The notes below the pieces were generated by a model. The model was not told where the DNA came from. It made no database searches and saw only the letters and a list, made by a program, of their open reading frames with translations. DNA of 64,000 bases from JAIEPW01 sp964471915 (GTDB lineage Bacteria; Acidobacteriota; Terriglobia; Bryobacterales; Bryobacteraceae): assembly GCA_964471915.1 (NCBI GenBank), contig CAYYID010000005.1:69306-133305 (forward strand), given 5' to 3'. Positions 17,379 to 25,995 of this stretch are shown here, one piece after another. How positions within the stretch are numbered: the stretch's first letter is position 1; the number at the start of each line of letters is the position of its first letter. A program made the translations under genes and the position numbers.

Positions 17379-18580
17379 GCCGCCGCCGGATCCTCGTCCA
17401 CCATCCAGCGCCAGAACTCGCGGAACCCCGACCCCCAGCGGATGTCGCGGACCCCGTTAAGCCCCAGCACCTCGCGCACCTGCTCTTCGCTCTTTACGTA
17501 GCGCGGCGCCAGGCGGAACAGGATCCGGAACTTGTCCTTCTCTGGCTGCAGCACGGCAGGCAGCAGCAGCGCGCGTCCGGCTTCGTAACGCGAACTCTCT
17601 TCCAGCGTCAGCTTGCGAGGCGCGAGACCGAAGCTCCGGTAGCGGAACTCCAGCCGCCCGTCCGCGGCGCGGGAGAGCGTGCCGCAAGTCCGCTTCGGCA
17701 ACCCGTGGATCCGCCGGTCGGTGAAGGCCCGCAGCGCATCTCCCTCCTTGGGCACTTCGCGCAGCCCCAGCGCCATCACGCCCAGCAGGTCCCAGGAGAC
17801 GACGATTCCGTAGATCAGCAGGCGGCAAGCCCACCCCAAGAGCACCAGCGACACGACAATCACCGCTGCGGAAACCGCCAGTGCCAGCCACGGCGACCAC
17901 ACCGTCAGCGCCGCCAGCGCCGCAAACGCCGCCACACGGATCGCTTTCAGCATCAGGTCCAGCAGCGGGAACGGGCTGAGCAGCACCAGCACATCGAAGG
18001 CGTGCCACACCATCCAGACCACGAAGGTCGCCGCCGCGCCGGCGGCCGCCAGCACCAGCGCGAGCGCCTGATCACCCGGCGGCGTGGACGCAGGGCCCGA
18101 GGCCGCGTACACCACGGAATCGAGCGCGGCGAACAGCTCTCCGATGGAGCTCTTGCCGAAGGCGCGGGCGACCACGTGGAATACCACCGGGAACGCGGCC
18201 AGCAGCACGGCCGCCTTGTTCACCACCAGGACCTCGGCGGCGTCTAGCGGCTTCTTGAGCAGCGGCGCGACGCTGCCGATGGTGTCCTTGAGGAAGATCA
18301 GCGTCAGCAGGATCGCGATCGGGATCCAGAACACGGGCAAGGCCCAGAACGGCAAGCTCGCGCGTTGGTCCGCGGGTGTCTTCCAGTACTCCCAGATGCC
18401 CAGCGCGCAGACCCCGGCCAGCGGCGAGATCGCCGTGGAAGTAACGGTGCCGACGGCGGTAGCGATGGCGGCGCCGCGGTCCAGCACCTGCGGCGCGGGG
18501 TCTTTGGCCGGAGCCGGCGTCTGCTGTCCCAGCAGCACGAGGCACAAAAGGAAGCTGATGACAGCAATGCGAACCGCCAT
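17375..18580 (-). CDS. Membrane protein of unknown function
   Basis: The 401-residue protein begins with a signal-like helix (AVISFLLCLVLLG). Seven or so hydrophobic stretches extend to about residue 265, and a C-terminal soluble domain of about 130 residues follows. The soluble part contains a repeated aromatic/basic pattern (LPKRTCGTL, LEFRYRSFGLAPRKL, FRILFRLAPRYVK). I do not recognise the family. Its gene stands alone on the minus strand between the BrkB gene and the 950-residue cargo-type protein. Confidence 0.7.
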   Translation of the reverse strand: MAVRIAVISFLLCLVLLGQQTPAPAKDPAPQVLDRGAAIATAVGTVTSTAISPLAGVCALGIWEYWKTPADQRASLPFWALPVFWIPIAILLTLIFLKDTIGSVAPLLKKPLDAAEVLVVNKAAVLLAAFPVVFHVVARAFGKSSIGELFAALDSVVYAASGPASTPPGDQALALVLAAAGAAATFVVWMVWHAFDVLVLLSPFPLLDLMLKAIRVAAFAALAALTVWSPWLALAVSAAVIVVSLVLLGWACRLLIYGIVVSWDLLGVMALGLREVPKEGDALRAFTDRRIHGLPKRTCGTLSRAADGRLEFRYRSFGLAPRKLTLEESSRYEAGRALLLPAVLQPEKDKFRILFRLAPRYVKSEEQVREVLGLNGVRDIRWGSGFREFWRWMVDEDPAAA

Positions 18581-18599
18581 GCGACGAGGATAGCAGGCG

Positions 18600-21452
18600 C
18601 TACACGATCTCGGCCTGCGGGACGTCCTTTACCGGGTATACCGTGATCGCGCCTTTGCTCTCGAACAGGTCGGATTGGTTGGCACTGTTGAAGATGCCGC
18701 GCACGTTGCTGACTTGTTTGGCGGGTCCCGAAGGGTTCACCGCGTTCAAATCCTGCTCCAGTTCGGTGGGCACCGCCGCTAACGGATCGCCGTACACGCA
18801 GTTACCCGCCGCCGTGGAACGCTGGTCATGCTGATCGCAATACCAGTAGTTTGCTGGGACGCCGGCTCCGCCACAGACGCTGCAGTTACCAGCGAGCACC
18901 AACTCGTTGTGGACGGCCGGCAATGCTGCTGCGCACAGCCGGGCTTGCTGCAATGCGGCTCCGCAATGGACGCAGTTCGGCAGAGCCGTGGCCTGCGGCT
19001 GAATGTGCTCGTGCTTGTGGGTGTCGGTGGTGCAGGTCCAGCGGTGGGTTGTCGCGCAGGTGCCGGGGTTGTTCGAGACTGAGCCACACCTCCAACACGT
19101 GAACGTCACCGCGTTCGGCAGTACCGCCACCTCGGAGCCCTCCGGCCCGTCCACGTTGAACAGCAGCGCGTTGGGGAGCCCGGAACATGGACCCCGCTGG
19201 AGCCGCATTCCCCACGACGGCAACAAGAACACCTGTACCTTCGGATCTCCGTTCTCGGCGGAGTTGGCGTAGAAGTCGTACAGCTTGTTGTAGATGTGGT
19301 CCAGGCAGACTTCCAGGCCGAAGGTGATCCCGTCCACCATGAAGACGCTGCCGCCGCCCAGCCCGCTCTTGTTGATCTCCGAGGTATTCGGCGCCGTGGT
19401 GCCCAAGATGTCTTTCGACCCGGCCGTGGGAATCCCCGTCCGGGTTTGGCCATGGACTTCGAGTCGGCGGTCCCCGTAGTAATTGGTGTTGATGAAATCG
19501 ACCGAGGAGACGTACTCCTTGTAGATAATCGCTTCCCGCAGGCCGCTGCCGCCGGAGCCGCCCTTCTGGACCAGCGCCACGTTGAGGATCTCGGTCGAGA
19601 CCGGCTCCTCGAGCTTGATCGCCTGCGTGGTGTCGATGACGGTTCCGCCTTGCAACGTGAGATCGAAGAACCCAGGGGCGCCCGGCGCGCAGGCCAGCAC
19701 CGGGGAAGTGATCAGACCTTGCTTCACGGTCCAGTCGAAACGCAGGTCCTGCACCGCGGGGATGCGCTGGCAGAAGCCGGTCGTGTCTTTTACCGTGATG
19801 ACGTCCCCCACCTGGGCGGTCACCGCCAGTTCGTGGACTTCCTTGTGCGTCGCATCCTCGCCGTGCTTCAGGTACCCGATCGCCGTGCCGTAGACGAACA
19901 GCCAGTCCTTGAACTTCGCGTCCCTGGCGGTCTTGCCGAGGCTGGTCATAATGTCCGGGATCATCTCGAACGGATAGGCGCCTTCTCTTCCCCGGAAGTA
20001 AAACTCGGGCGCCATGAAGACCTTCAGCACCTCCTCGCCGTGGTCGATCGACCCCTCCTTGAACGCCGTGTCCATGGCCTTCTTCATCACCAGGATGCGC
20101 TTGCGCAGATCCGTGGCGCTCTTCTTGGCGCCCTTGTAGACCTTCGTGCCGGTCTTCGACGTCTCGGTGGTGGGCTTAATGTCGAACGCGACGAACTGGA
20201 TCTTCTCGTACTTCGTCAGCAGGAATTCGGCCACCGCGGTCTTGCCCGGCGTCACTTTCAGCTTCGCCTTGCCGTCCTTGCTCGGCCCGATCCGCCATTT
20301 CTCATGGACCTTCAAGGGGTCCTTCTGCGCGGTCAGCACGTTCGCCAGGTTGTCGATGTCCACCTCGTAATCCCCGATACTCAGTTCCCGGATCTTCGTA
20401 TCCAGGGGCTGCGCGTTCTTCGGCGTCGGGCCCGTCAGCTTATACGTAACGGCGGCCCCCTTGAGGGGCTTGCCGTCATGCCGCAGCACCCGCACCTGGA
20501 GCGCCCCGATCTGGCGCACCTCGTAGGTGAACGTCGCGGTTCCACCATCCGGCACATCGATTGTCGCCGCCGGGTTCACCAGCAGATACCCGTCTTTGAC
20601 CTCGTCGGGAATCGTGAGCGTGACCCTGTACGTGCCCGGCATGATGCCCGGCGTCGCCGCCGCCACCTCCACCAGCCCCGTTACGGCGGGCGTCTTGCCC
20701 AGGTCGGTCTTGTCGCTGGCGTCCCCCGTCGGATTCACCGCGTCCAGCACCACGCTGATATCGGGCACGCCGTTCGCCGTCCCATGAAACACCACCTTGA
20801 TCTTGGGGTGGGCCCGCTCACCGGCGACGAAGTCGAACGTATCGGCGGATGCCGGCTTCACGTCGATCGGATCGTTCTTCAGCAGGAAGTAGGAATGCCT
20901 TTGCGGACCCGTGAGATCGAACGTAACCGCGTGCTGCCCCGCCAGGATGCCGTTCGCGTCCGTCAGCGCAGAAATCCCTTGATTGTCGGTGTCCGTGCAG
21001 GCGCTGCCTCCGAGGGTCACCGGCACGTGCTCCACGCCGGCGCCGTCCCGGCGGCGCTTCAGCCGGACTCTCGGCTGGGCCTGCCGCGTCAGGACGAAAT
21101 CCGCCGAGGCTTCGCCATCCGCGACGATGATGACCGCCTGTTCCGCGGCGCCCTGAACTCCGTGCGTCGCGCCCAGTTTCGTGGGGTCCAAAGCAACCCG
21201 CACCCGGTACTGGCCCGGGTCCAACCCAAAAAAGCCCCGAAACCCCCACTTGGTCGTGGGTGCGGTGATCACCAGCGTGCCGCCATGGTCCAGGAGTTCC
21301 ACGTTGACGCCGTTCGCGGGGTTCCGTTTCGTGCCGACGACCTCGGCCACGGACACCGTGATCGAGCCTTTACCTTGCTCGTACAGGCATTTGATCGCGG
21401 TCTGTCCAAGAGCCCCGCTTTGCTGCGGCTGGGTTACGTGTGGACTAGACAT
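18600..21452 (-). CDS. 950-residue multidomain protein: Ig/CarboxypepD-like repeats, nitrilase-like domain, zinc-knuckle cysteines (candidate T6SS cargo)
   Basis: Residues 1-415 contain about four beta-sandwich repeats of the prealbumin/CarboxypepD-reg or Cna-B type (patterns such as GQYRVRVALDP and GTYRVTLTIPDEVKDGYLL). From about 418 (KIQFVAFDIKP) a different fold begins, with E483 in MAPEFYFRG, K645 in IIYKEYVSS and C716 in FGLEVCLDH. The order and context fit the Glu-Lys-Cys triad of nitrilase-superfamily amidases, with longer spacing than usual. Residues about 760-870 have several CxxC pairs (CWRCG, NCVHCG, NCSVCGG), like zinc ribbons. There is no signal peptide. It follows a small T6SS-associated-type gene (8-base overlap) and lies near a DUF4123 adaptor. 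Confidence 0.65.
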   Translation of the reverse strand: MSSPHVTQPQQSGALGQTAIKCLYEQGKGSITVSVAEVVGTKRNPANGVNVELLDHGGTLVITAPTTKWGFRGFFGLDPGQYRVRVALDPTKLGATHGVQGAAEQAVIIVADGEASADFVLTRQAQPRVRLKRRRDGAGVEHVPVTLGGSACTDTDNQGISALTDANGILAGQHAVTFDLTGPQRHSYFLLKNDPIDVKPASADTFDFVAGERAHPKIKVVFHGTANGVPDISVVLDAVNPTGDASDKTDLGKTPAVTGLVEVAAATPGIMPGTYRVTLTIPDEVKDGYLLVNPAATIDVPDGGTATFTYEVRQIGALQVRVLRHDGKPLKGAAVTYKLTGPTPKNAQPLDTKIRELSIGDYEVDIDNLANVLTAQKDPLKVHEKWRIGPSKDGKAKLKVTPGKTAVAEFLLTKYEKIQFVAFDIKPTTETSKTGTKVYKGAKKSATDLRKRILVMKKAMDTAFKEGSIDHGEEVLKVFMAPEFYFRGREGAYPFEMIPDIMTSLGKTARDAKFKDWLFVYGTAIGYLKHGEDATHKEVHELAVTAQVGDVITVKDTTGFCQRIPAVQDLRFDWTVKQGLITSPVLACAPGAPGFFDLTLQGGTVIDTTQAIKLEEPVSTEILNVALVQKGGSGGSGLREAIIYKEYVSSVDFINTNYYGDRRLEVHGQTRTGIPTAGSKDILGTTAPNTSEINKSGLGGGSVFMVDGITFGLEVCLDHIYNKLYDFYANSAENGDPKVQVFLLPSWGMRLQRGPCSGLPNALLFNVDGPEGSEVAVLPNAVTFTCWRCGSVSNNPGTCATTHRWTCTTDTHKHEHIQPQATALPNCVHCGAALQQARLCAAALPAVHNELVLAGNCSVCGGAGVPANYWYCDQHDQRSTAAGNCVYGDPLAAVPTELEQDLNAVNPSGPAKQVSNVRGIFNSANQSDLFESKGAITVYPVKDVPQAEIV

Positions 21453-21765
21453 CGGCTCCCTCCCACTTCCTTCCCGTCACCTGCAGATGCACGAACTGGA
21501 GCCGGGCGTGACTTCCCAGTTCCGGATCGCTCATCACGCCCCGGCCCCACTCCGACGCGAGCGCCTGGTCCACCGCGTCCGGGTTGCCGGCCCGAAGCTC
21601 GACGAAGCGGGTCACGTCTTTCTGGAGCGAGATTCCGTTCGCCAGCGCCAGTTGGACGGATTCCCGGACGGGCGTTCCAGGCCACCGCGCCTCCAGTCCG
21701 ATAATGAAGTTCTCGACCTGGCGATCCGCCAGTTCCTCCATTTGCTTCCGTCGAATTGTCAGCAT
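21445..21765 (-). CDS. Small T6SS-associated-type protein
   Basis: The 106-residue protein starts MLTIRRKQM, then has helix-rich blocks (VENFIIGLEARWPG, ISLQKDVTRFVELRAGN) and the pattern ASEWGRGVMSDPEL. From memory this matches small uncharacterised proteins encoded beside type VI secretion adaptors and effectors. Those have MLTIR..QM at the start, an acidic-Gly-I middle, and a W...IL.D.. end. It overlaps the start of the 950-residue gene by 8 bases, so the two are probably made together. It is divergent from the CxxC/DUF4123 pair. Confidence 0.6.
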   Translation of the reverse strand: MLTIRRKQMEELADRQVENFIIGLEARWPGTPVRESVQLALANGISLQKDVTRFVELRAGNPDAVDQALASEWGRGVMSDPELGSHARLQFVHLQVTGRKWEGADV

Positions 21766-21844
21766 TGCGGTCTCCTAAAAACTGAGGGCGGGCATAGCGC
21801 GCAGCCGGGTCCCCGGAATGACACCTTTCGGAGTAGGATCTAGT

Positions 21845-22441
21845 ATGCGCTTTCGGGAGGCCGGCCGTGAGTACCAGCTCCTCTGGCGGCATCAGGTGCC
21901 GACCTTTGCCGGATCCCCCGCCGCGTTCTTCGCGAGCCTGAAGGCGAATCCCGCGGCCATGAACGCCGTGCGCCGGATGCTGACGGCCCTGCCCGGGGAA
22001 TCCGACGAGCAACTGCTCGAAAAGCTGGCGCGGATGGTCGACTCCGGCCGGATCCTGGTCGGGATGAACCAGTCGCATTACGGCGGGATCATCGCGGGGG
22101 TGGATGACGCCACGCCGCCGGAGAACCGGCCGGCGATGGCGCAGAGCGGCGGTCCGGCCACCGTGGAGGAGGAGCCGACCTTCCCGCCGACGCACGACCC
22201 CGTGCTGCAGGCGGCGGCGCTCCGCCAGGCCGCGAAGTCCGGGGCCCCCTTCTGCGAGGAGTGCGAGCGGCAGAAACAGGCCCTGGCGTCCGGCATTGCC
22301 CCGGTGCCCGTCGAACCGGATCCGCCCACGTTCGAGGATCCGATCGATATCGCGGTCCAGATCGGCACGCTCAGCCGCGCCGCCGCGCTGGGCGTGCCGT
22401 TCTGCGAGGTGTGCGACAAACAGAAGGGAGAGGCCGCTTGA
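21845..22441 (+). CDS. Protein with duplicated PFCExC motif, partner of the DUF4123 gene
   Basis: The 198-residue product starts at ATG 21845 (MRFREAGREYQ); ATG 21818 is an alternative. The N-terminal 75 residues are helical, with SPAAFFASLKANP and LLEKLARMVDSGRILV. A Pro-rich linker follows. The C-terminal half holds two copies of an Ala-rich helix plus PFC-EE-C (C137/C140) and PFC-EV-C (C187/C190), each followed by a Gln-Lys pair. The paired CxxC motifs could bind a metal or form a redox/zinc hook. I do not know the family. The gene is coupled to the DUF4123 gene by a TTGA overlap. Confidence 0.7.
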   Translation: MRFREAGREYQLLWRHQVPTFAGSPAAFFASLKANPAAMNAVRRMLTALPGESDEQLLEKLARMVDSGRILVGMNQSHYGGIIAGVDDATPPENRPAMAQSGGPATVEEEPTFPPTHDPVLQAAALRQAAKSGAPFCEECERQKQALASGIAPVPVEPDPPTFEDPIDIAVQIGTLSRAAALGVPFCEVCDKQKGEAA

Positions 22442-22974
22442 AGATCGACAGCCTGCGCAGCACGCTCTGGCCCGAGGGCGCCGATTCCCGGCACCGCATC
22501 TGGGCCGTGGTAGACGGCGCGATTGACCGCGCGGTTTACGGTCTGCTGGTGAACTCCTATCTGAACTCGAGTTGCCTGTATCTGGGCGAACTCCACCCGG
22601 ACCTGGAAGCCGCCGCGCCGCACCTGGTCCAACTCGACTACGAGGACTCGAGCGCGCGGCAGTTGCTGGAGGCCGCGTGGGGCAACCATTGGGGGATCTT
22701 CCTGCGCGCCGATACGACTCTGCAGGACCTGCGCAAACACCTGCGGCGGCTATTGACGGTCCGCGACGAAAGCGGCCGCAAGCTACTGTTTCGCTTCTAT
22801 GATCCGCGGGTCATGCACGCGTATTTGCCCACCTGCACGCCGGACGAGTTGCGCAAGGTGTTCGGTCCAATCACGCGGATCGTGACGGAGAATCCCGGCT
22901 CGGACGATCCGGTTGAGTTCGTGCTCCAGGGCGGAAAGTTGCTCACCCGCCAGGCAAGCCCCGTGGCCGACTAG
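22438..22974 (+). CDS. DUF4123 domain protein (T6SS effector adaptor/chaperone type)
   Basis: The 178-residue product begins at TTG 22438, which overlaps the upstream stop, and a purine-rich AGGGAGAGG lies before it. The whole protein matches the DUF4123 pattern: IWAVVDGA, LYLGEL, LVQL, WGNHWGIFL, LRKHLRRLLTV, LLFRFYDPRVM, YLPTCTPDEL and FGPI. DUF4123 proteins (Tap-1/TEC family) load specific effectors onto VgrG spikes of type VI secretion systems. This suggests that a neighbour, most likely the 950-residue protein, is a cargo. No VgrG is in the window. Confidence 0.85.
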   Translation: MKIDSLRSTLWPEGADSRHRIWAVVDGAIDRAVYGLLVNSYLNSSCLYLGELHPDLEAAAPHLVQLDYEDSSARQLLEAAWGNHWGIFLRADTTLQDLRKHLRRLLTVRDESGRKLLFRFYDPRVMHAYLPTCTPDELRKVFGPITRIVTENPGSDDPVEFVLQGGKLLTRQASPVAD

Positions 22975-22976
22975 CG

Positions 22977-23519
22977 TTACGCCGTCGTGGCCCGCGCGGC
23001 CGCGCTTCGTTTGGGCGCGCCGCGTATCCCGGGCGCTGGCTGCCGCGCCATGAAGTCCCGGAAATCCTGGTCGGTGAGTTCGAGTACCGTGAGCTGCGGC
23101 GCGGCGGCCACACAGAACGCGCACAGCGCCGGACCTTCCTGAATGCGCACGTGGTGCCGGACGAAAAGCGCCAGGTCCACGCGCACAACGGCGGCCCGGG
23201 GCGCTTCCCCGTTGGCCACCCATTCGAAACGGTACTCGCGCGCACCCGCGGCGTGCGCGAAGCCGCGGAAACGCAACTCCCGCTCCTTCGCGACGGCAGG
23301 AGCCGAGGAGCTGAGCCGGTGGATATGGATGTCTATGGCCCGCGCCGGCCCAGCCGGATGCAGCGCGAAGATCACCCGCTGTCCTACGGCCAGCAGCACT
23401 GCGTCGTACTCGAGGATCTCAGTGAGCGCGAAGGGGATGTCGCGCCGGTCATCGCAGCGGATCACGCCGCCGGCCCGGTCCGGATCGATCCGGCGGATGA
23501 AACCCATCAGGCTGCTCAT
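22977..23519 (-). CDS. Protein with N-terminal cold-shock-like domain
   Basis: This is a 180-residue product that starts at ATG 23519, overlapping the upstream stop (ATGA). Residues 5-75 read like a diverged cold-shock/S1-type OB fold: MGFIRRIDPDRAGGVIRCDD, DIPFALTEI and GQRVIFALHPAG..ARAIDI. The rest is a beta-rich domain of unknown type with ALCAFCVAAAP (CxxC) and a final basic tail. It is co-transcribed with the GIY-YIG-like gene. A nucleic-acid-binding role is plausible but unproven. Confidence 0.6.
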   Translation of the reverse strand: MSSLMGFIRRIDPDRAGGVIRCDDRRDIPFALTEILEYDAVLLAVGQRVIFALHPAGPARAIDIHIHRLSSSAPAVAKERELRFRGFAHAAGAREYRFEWVANGEAPRAAVVRVDLALFVRHHVRIQEGPALCAFCVAAAPQLTVLELTDQDFRDFMARQPAPGIRGAPKRSAAARATTA

Positions 23520-23818
23520 TGGCGTTGGAGCCGGTTGCAGTACGGCTCCAGCTCCTTGACCAGTTGATTCTGCCGCGCCTCGCGATCGCCCGGCTGCAGC
23601 AGCTCGTAGGTGAAGCCCGTGGGCTTGCGCTCCAGAACCTGGGAGGACGTCGCTTCCAGCTCGCGCAGCAGGTCCCCGCGGATGTCGTCGCTCACGCCGA
23701 CATAGATCCACTCGCGGGCGTTGGAAAGGCCGTAAATTCCTGGCGTTGCGGGGGCATCGCGCCAGATCGACGCTCGATTGAAGCTCCGCAGAATAAATGT
23801 GTGAAAGGGCACGCCCAC
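23516..23818 (-). CDS. GIY-YIG-like domain protein
   Basis: This 100-residue protein contains TPGIYGLSN followed by EWIYVGVSDDIRGDLLREL, which is the spacing of the GIY...YVG core of GIY-YIG nucleases. GFTYELLQPGDREARQNQL supplies an Arg/Glu-containing helix, and the late ELEPYCN fits the usual catalytic Glu/Asn region. This is about the length of a stand-alone UPF0213-type GIY-YIG protein. It is the first gene of a two-gene minus-strand operon with the cold-shock-like protein. Confidence 0.6.
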   Translation of the reverse strand: MGVPFHTFILRSFNRASIWRDAPATPGIYGLSNAREWIYVGVSDDIRGDLLRELEATSSQVLERKPTGFTYELLQPGDREARQNQLVKELEPYCNRLQRQ

Positions 23819-23940
23819 CTCGGTTCCCAGAGAACATCACTAAGAGGGTTTGGTGGAGGCGCCCGGTCTTAGCTGCGGGGCGACTGAAGGGCGATCCGGA
23901 TTGATCGCGCCATCCAAGTATGACGGGCGCGGGAGTGGGA

Positions 23941-23966
23941 GTCAAACGGACCCGTCAAACGGACCC
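23941..23966. repeat. Perfect 13-bp tandem duplication
   Basis: GTCAAACGGACCC occurs twice head to tail with no spacer, in the gap between the GIY-YIG gene start and the end of the M20 gene. It looks like a short replication slippage product. The surrounding 150-base gap (23819-23968) shows no gene. Confidence 0.8.
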
Positions 23967-23968
23967 GG

Positions 23969-25216
23969 CTACCGCGCGCCGAGGTAGTCGAGCAGCAGCG
24001 TCGCCATCGCCTTGACGCCCAGCACCAGGGCGTCCTCGTCGATGTCGAAGTCCTGCGTGTGCTGCATGGCGGTGATCCCCTTGGCGGGATTGCCGACGCC
24101 GAGAAAATAGAAGAATCCCGGAACCACCTTCTGGTAATACGCGAAGTCCTCGCCGCCCATTTGCGGCTCCGCGACGTTGACGTTCGCCTCGCCCAGCACC
24201 CGCTGCAGCGACGGGACCACCCGCCGCGTCAGCGCCGGATCGTTATAGGTGACCGGATTGCCGGCGTCGAAGAAGTCGAGCTTGGCCGTGGCGCCGTTGG
24301 CCTCGGCGATCCCCTTTACCAGGCGGCGCATGTGCGTTTTGACGTCCTCGCGGACGCCTTCGTCGAGGGTGCGCAGCGTGCCTTCCATGCGCACCGCGCC
24401 CGCCAGGATGTTGTTGCGCGTGCCGCCGTGGATCTGTCCGACGGTGAGCACCATGGGTTGCGAGGCAATGATCCGGCGCCGGATGGTCTGCAGCGCCTGA
24501 ATCATCTCGGCGGCGATGGGCACCGGGTCGATCCCCGTGTGCGGATACGCCCCGTGGGTCACTTTGCCGTCCACGGTGATGGCGAACGAATCCGTCGACG
24601 CCAACAAGGGTCCGGAAGCGTAGGCGATCCGCCCCGCGCGCTCCTGCGCGCCGACGTGGAGCCCGAAGATCGCCTCGGGTTTGGGGTTCTCCAGCACGCC
24701 CTCGCGGATCATGAGGGACGCCCCGCCGTCCTCGCCTTGCGGCGCGCCTTCCTCGGCGGGCTGGAAGACGAACTTGATGGTCCCCGGGATCTCGGCGCGC
24801 ATCTGGCTGAGCAACTCGGCCACGCCCAACTGGATCGCCGTGTGCGCGTCGTGTCCGCAGGCGTGCTTCACGCCGGGGTTGCGGGACTTGTACGGGACCT
24901 CGTTGGTCTCCTGGATCGGCAGGGCGTCCATGTCGGCGCGGACCGCGATCACGGGCCCGGGCTTCCCGCCCGTGAGCAAAGCCGTGACGCCATGTTTCGC
25001 GACGCCCGTCCGGATGCCCGTGAACCCCAGGGCGCGGAGCCGCTCGGCGACCACGCGCGCCGTCCGTTCCTCGCGGTTCGACAGTTCGGGGTGCATGTGG
25101 AAGTCGCGGCGCGTCTCGACCAGCCGGGCGCGCATCGCCTCGGCCGCCGCCGCCACCTTCTGATCCCGGGTCTGCGCGGCGGCGCACACGCAGACGAACA
25201 GTAGCAAGCGCTTCAA
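23969..25216 (-). CDS. Secreted M20D amidohydrolase (hippurate/IAA-amino acid hydrolase type)
   Basis: The 415-residue protein has a signal peptide (MKRLLLFVCVCAAAQT). M20D motifs follow: HMHPELSNREERT, RADMDALPIQE, HACGHDAHTA, FQPAEEGAPQGEDGG and MGGEDFAYY, with the usual dimerisation insert at about residues 210-320. These enzymes cleave N-acyl or N-aroyl amino acids with a two-metal site. The signal peptide suggests action in the periplasm. Its ATG overlaps the stop of the upstream SDR gene by 4 bases. Confidence 0.9.
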   Translation of the reverse strand: MKRLLLFVCVCAAAQTRDQKVAAAAEAMRARLVETRRDFHMHPELSNREERTARVVAERLRALGFTGIRTGVAKHGVTALLTGGKPGPVIAVRADMDALPIQETNEVPYKSRNPGVKHACGHDAHTAIQLGVAELLSQMRAEIPGTIKFVFQPAEEGAPQGEDGGASLMIREGVLENPKPEAIFGLHVGAQERAGRIAYASGPLLASTDSFAITVDGKVTHGAYPHTGIDPVPIAAEMIQALQTIRRRIIASQPMVLTVGQIHGGTRNNILAGAVRMEGTLRTLDEGVREDVKTHMRRLVKGIAEANGATAKLDFFDAGNPVTYNDPALTRRVVPSLQRVLGEANVNVAEPQMGGEDFAYYQKVVPGFFYFLGVGNPAKGITAMQHTQDFDIDEDALVLGVKAMATLLLDYLGAR

Positions 25217-25995
25217 CCGAAAATCCCCCTGACGTAGCCGCCATCCACGGCGATCGATTCTCCGTTCACGTAGCTCGCCCGCTCGGACGCGAGGAACGCC
25301 ACGACGCTCGCGAATTCCTCCGGAGTCCCCAAGCGTCCCAGGGGCACGCGGCTGGTCCAGCGCTTCTCGATGTCATCCACCGGCGCGCCCCCGGCCTCGG
25401 CCAACGCCTGCGCCAACCCGGCCAGCCGGTCCGTCTTCGTATACCCCGGACAAACGTTATTCACCAGCACGTTGTACGCGCCGTATTCGTTCGCCAGGCT
25501 CTTCACGAGACCCGCCACTGCGGCGCGCACCGCGTTCGAAAGCACCAGACTGTCGATCGGTTCCTTCACCGACACCGAGGTGATCGTGATCAGCCGCCCC
25601 CAGCCGCGGCGCTTCATCTCCGGCAGCACTTCGCGCGCAAAGAACAGCGTGCTCATGAAGTTCAAATCGATCGCGGCGCGCCAGTCGGCAACGGTCGTGG
25701 CCTCGAAGGTCTTCGCGGGCGGACCCCCGGCGTTCGTGACACAGATGTCCACCGTGCCGAACTGCCGGCGCACCTGCGCCACGAAGCCGCGGACCTGCTC
25801 CTCGTCGGTGACGTCCACCTGGGCCGTCAGGACGCCGGCGCCGATCTCCTGCGCGGCGCTTTCCAGCGCCGCGGCGCCCCGCGCGCAGATCGCCACCCGC
25901 GCTCCCTCCCGCGCCAGCGCGGCGGCAGTGGCGCGGCCCAAGCCCTGGCTGCCGGCCGCGACGATCGCGACCCGTCCAGTCAGTCCCAGGTCCAT
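25213..25995 (-). CDS. Divergent SDR family protein lacking the YxxxK motif
   Basis: This 260-residue Rossmann protein has the cofactor motif AAGSQGLGRA near the N-terminus, NAGGPP (NAG motif) and PG..KTDRL near the end, all typical of classical SDRs. The Ser region (ITSVSV) is present. At the expected Tyr-x-x-x-Lys position, however, the sequence reads LVLSNAVRAA, so both catalytic Tyr and Lys are missing. This suggests a divergent subfamily with altered chemistry or a binding role. It is encoded between the cupin and the M20 amidohydrolase. Confidence 0.85.
   Translation of the reverse strand: MDLGLTGRVAIVAAGSQGLGRATAAALAREGARVAICARGAAALESAAQEIGAGVLTAQVDVTDEEQVRGFVAQVRRQFGTVDICVTNAGGPPAKTFEATTVADWRAAIDLNFMSTLFFAREVLPEMKRRGWGRLITITSVSVKEPIDSLVLSNAVRAAVAGLVKSLANEYGAYNVLVNNVCPGYTKTDRLAGLAQALAEAGGAPVDDIEKRWTSRVPLGRLGTPEEFASVVAFLASERASYVNGESIAVDGGYVRGIFG

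Noticed and set aside
19296..21704. An 802-codon open frame antisense to the 950-residue gene
   Set aside because: Same shadow effect; the sense product has coherent motifs, the antisense product none.
23822..23840. GTTC-N5-GAAC dyad, also present near 41328
   Set aside because: Two short dyads with different spacers can arise by chance. They do not match LexA spacing, and no shared function of the downstream genes is evident.
23819..23968. Possible tRNA or small RNA in the gap after the GIY-YIG gene
   Set aside because: No cloverleaf, T-loop motif or terminator could be drawn.
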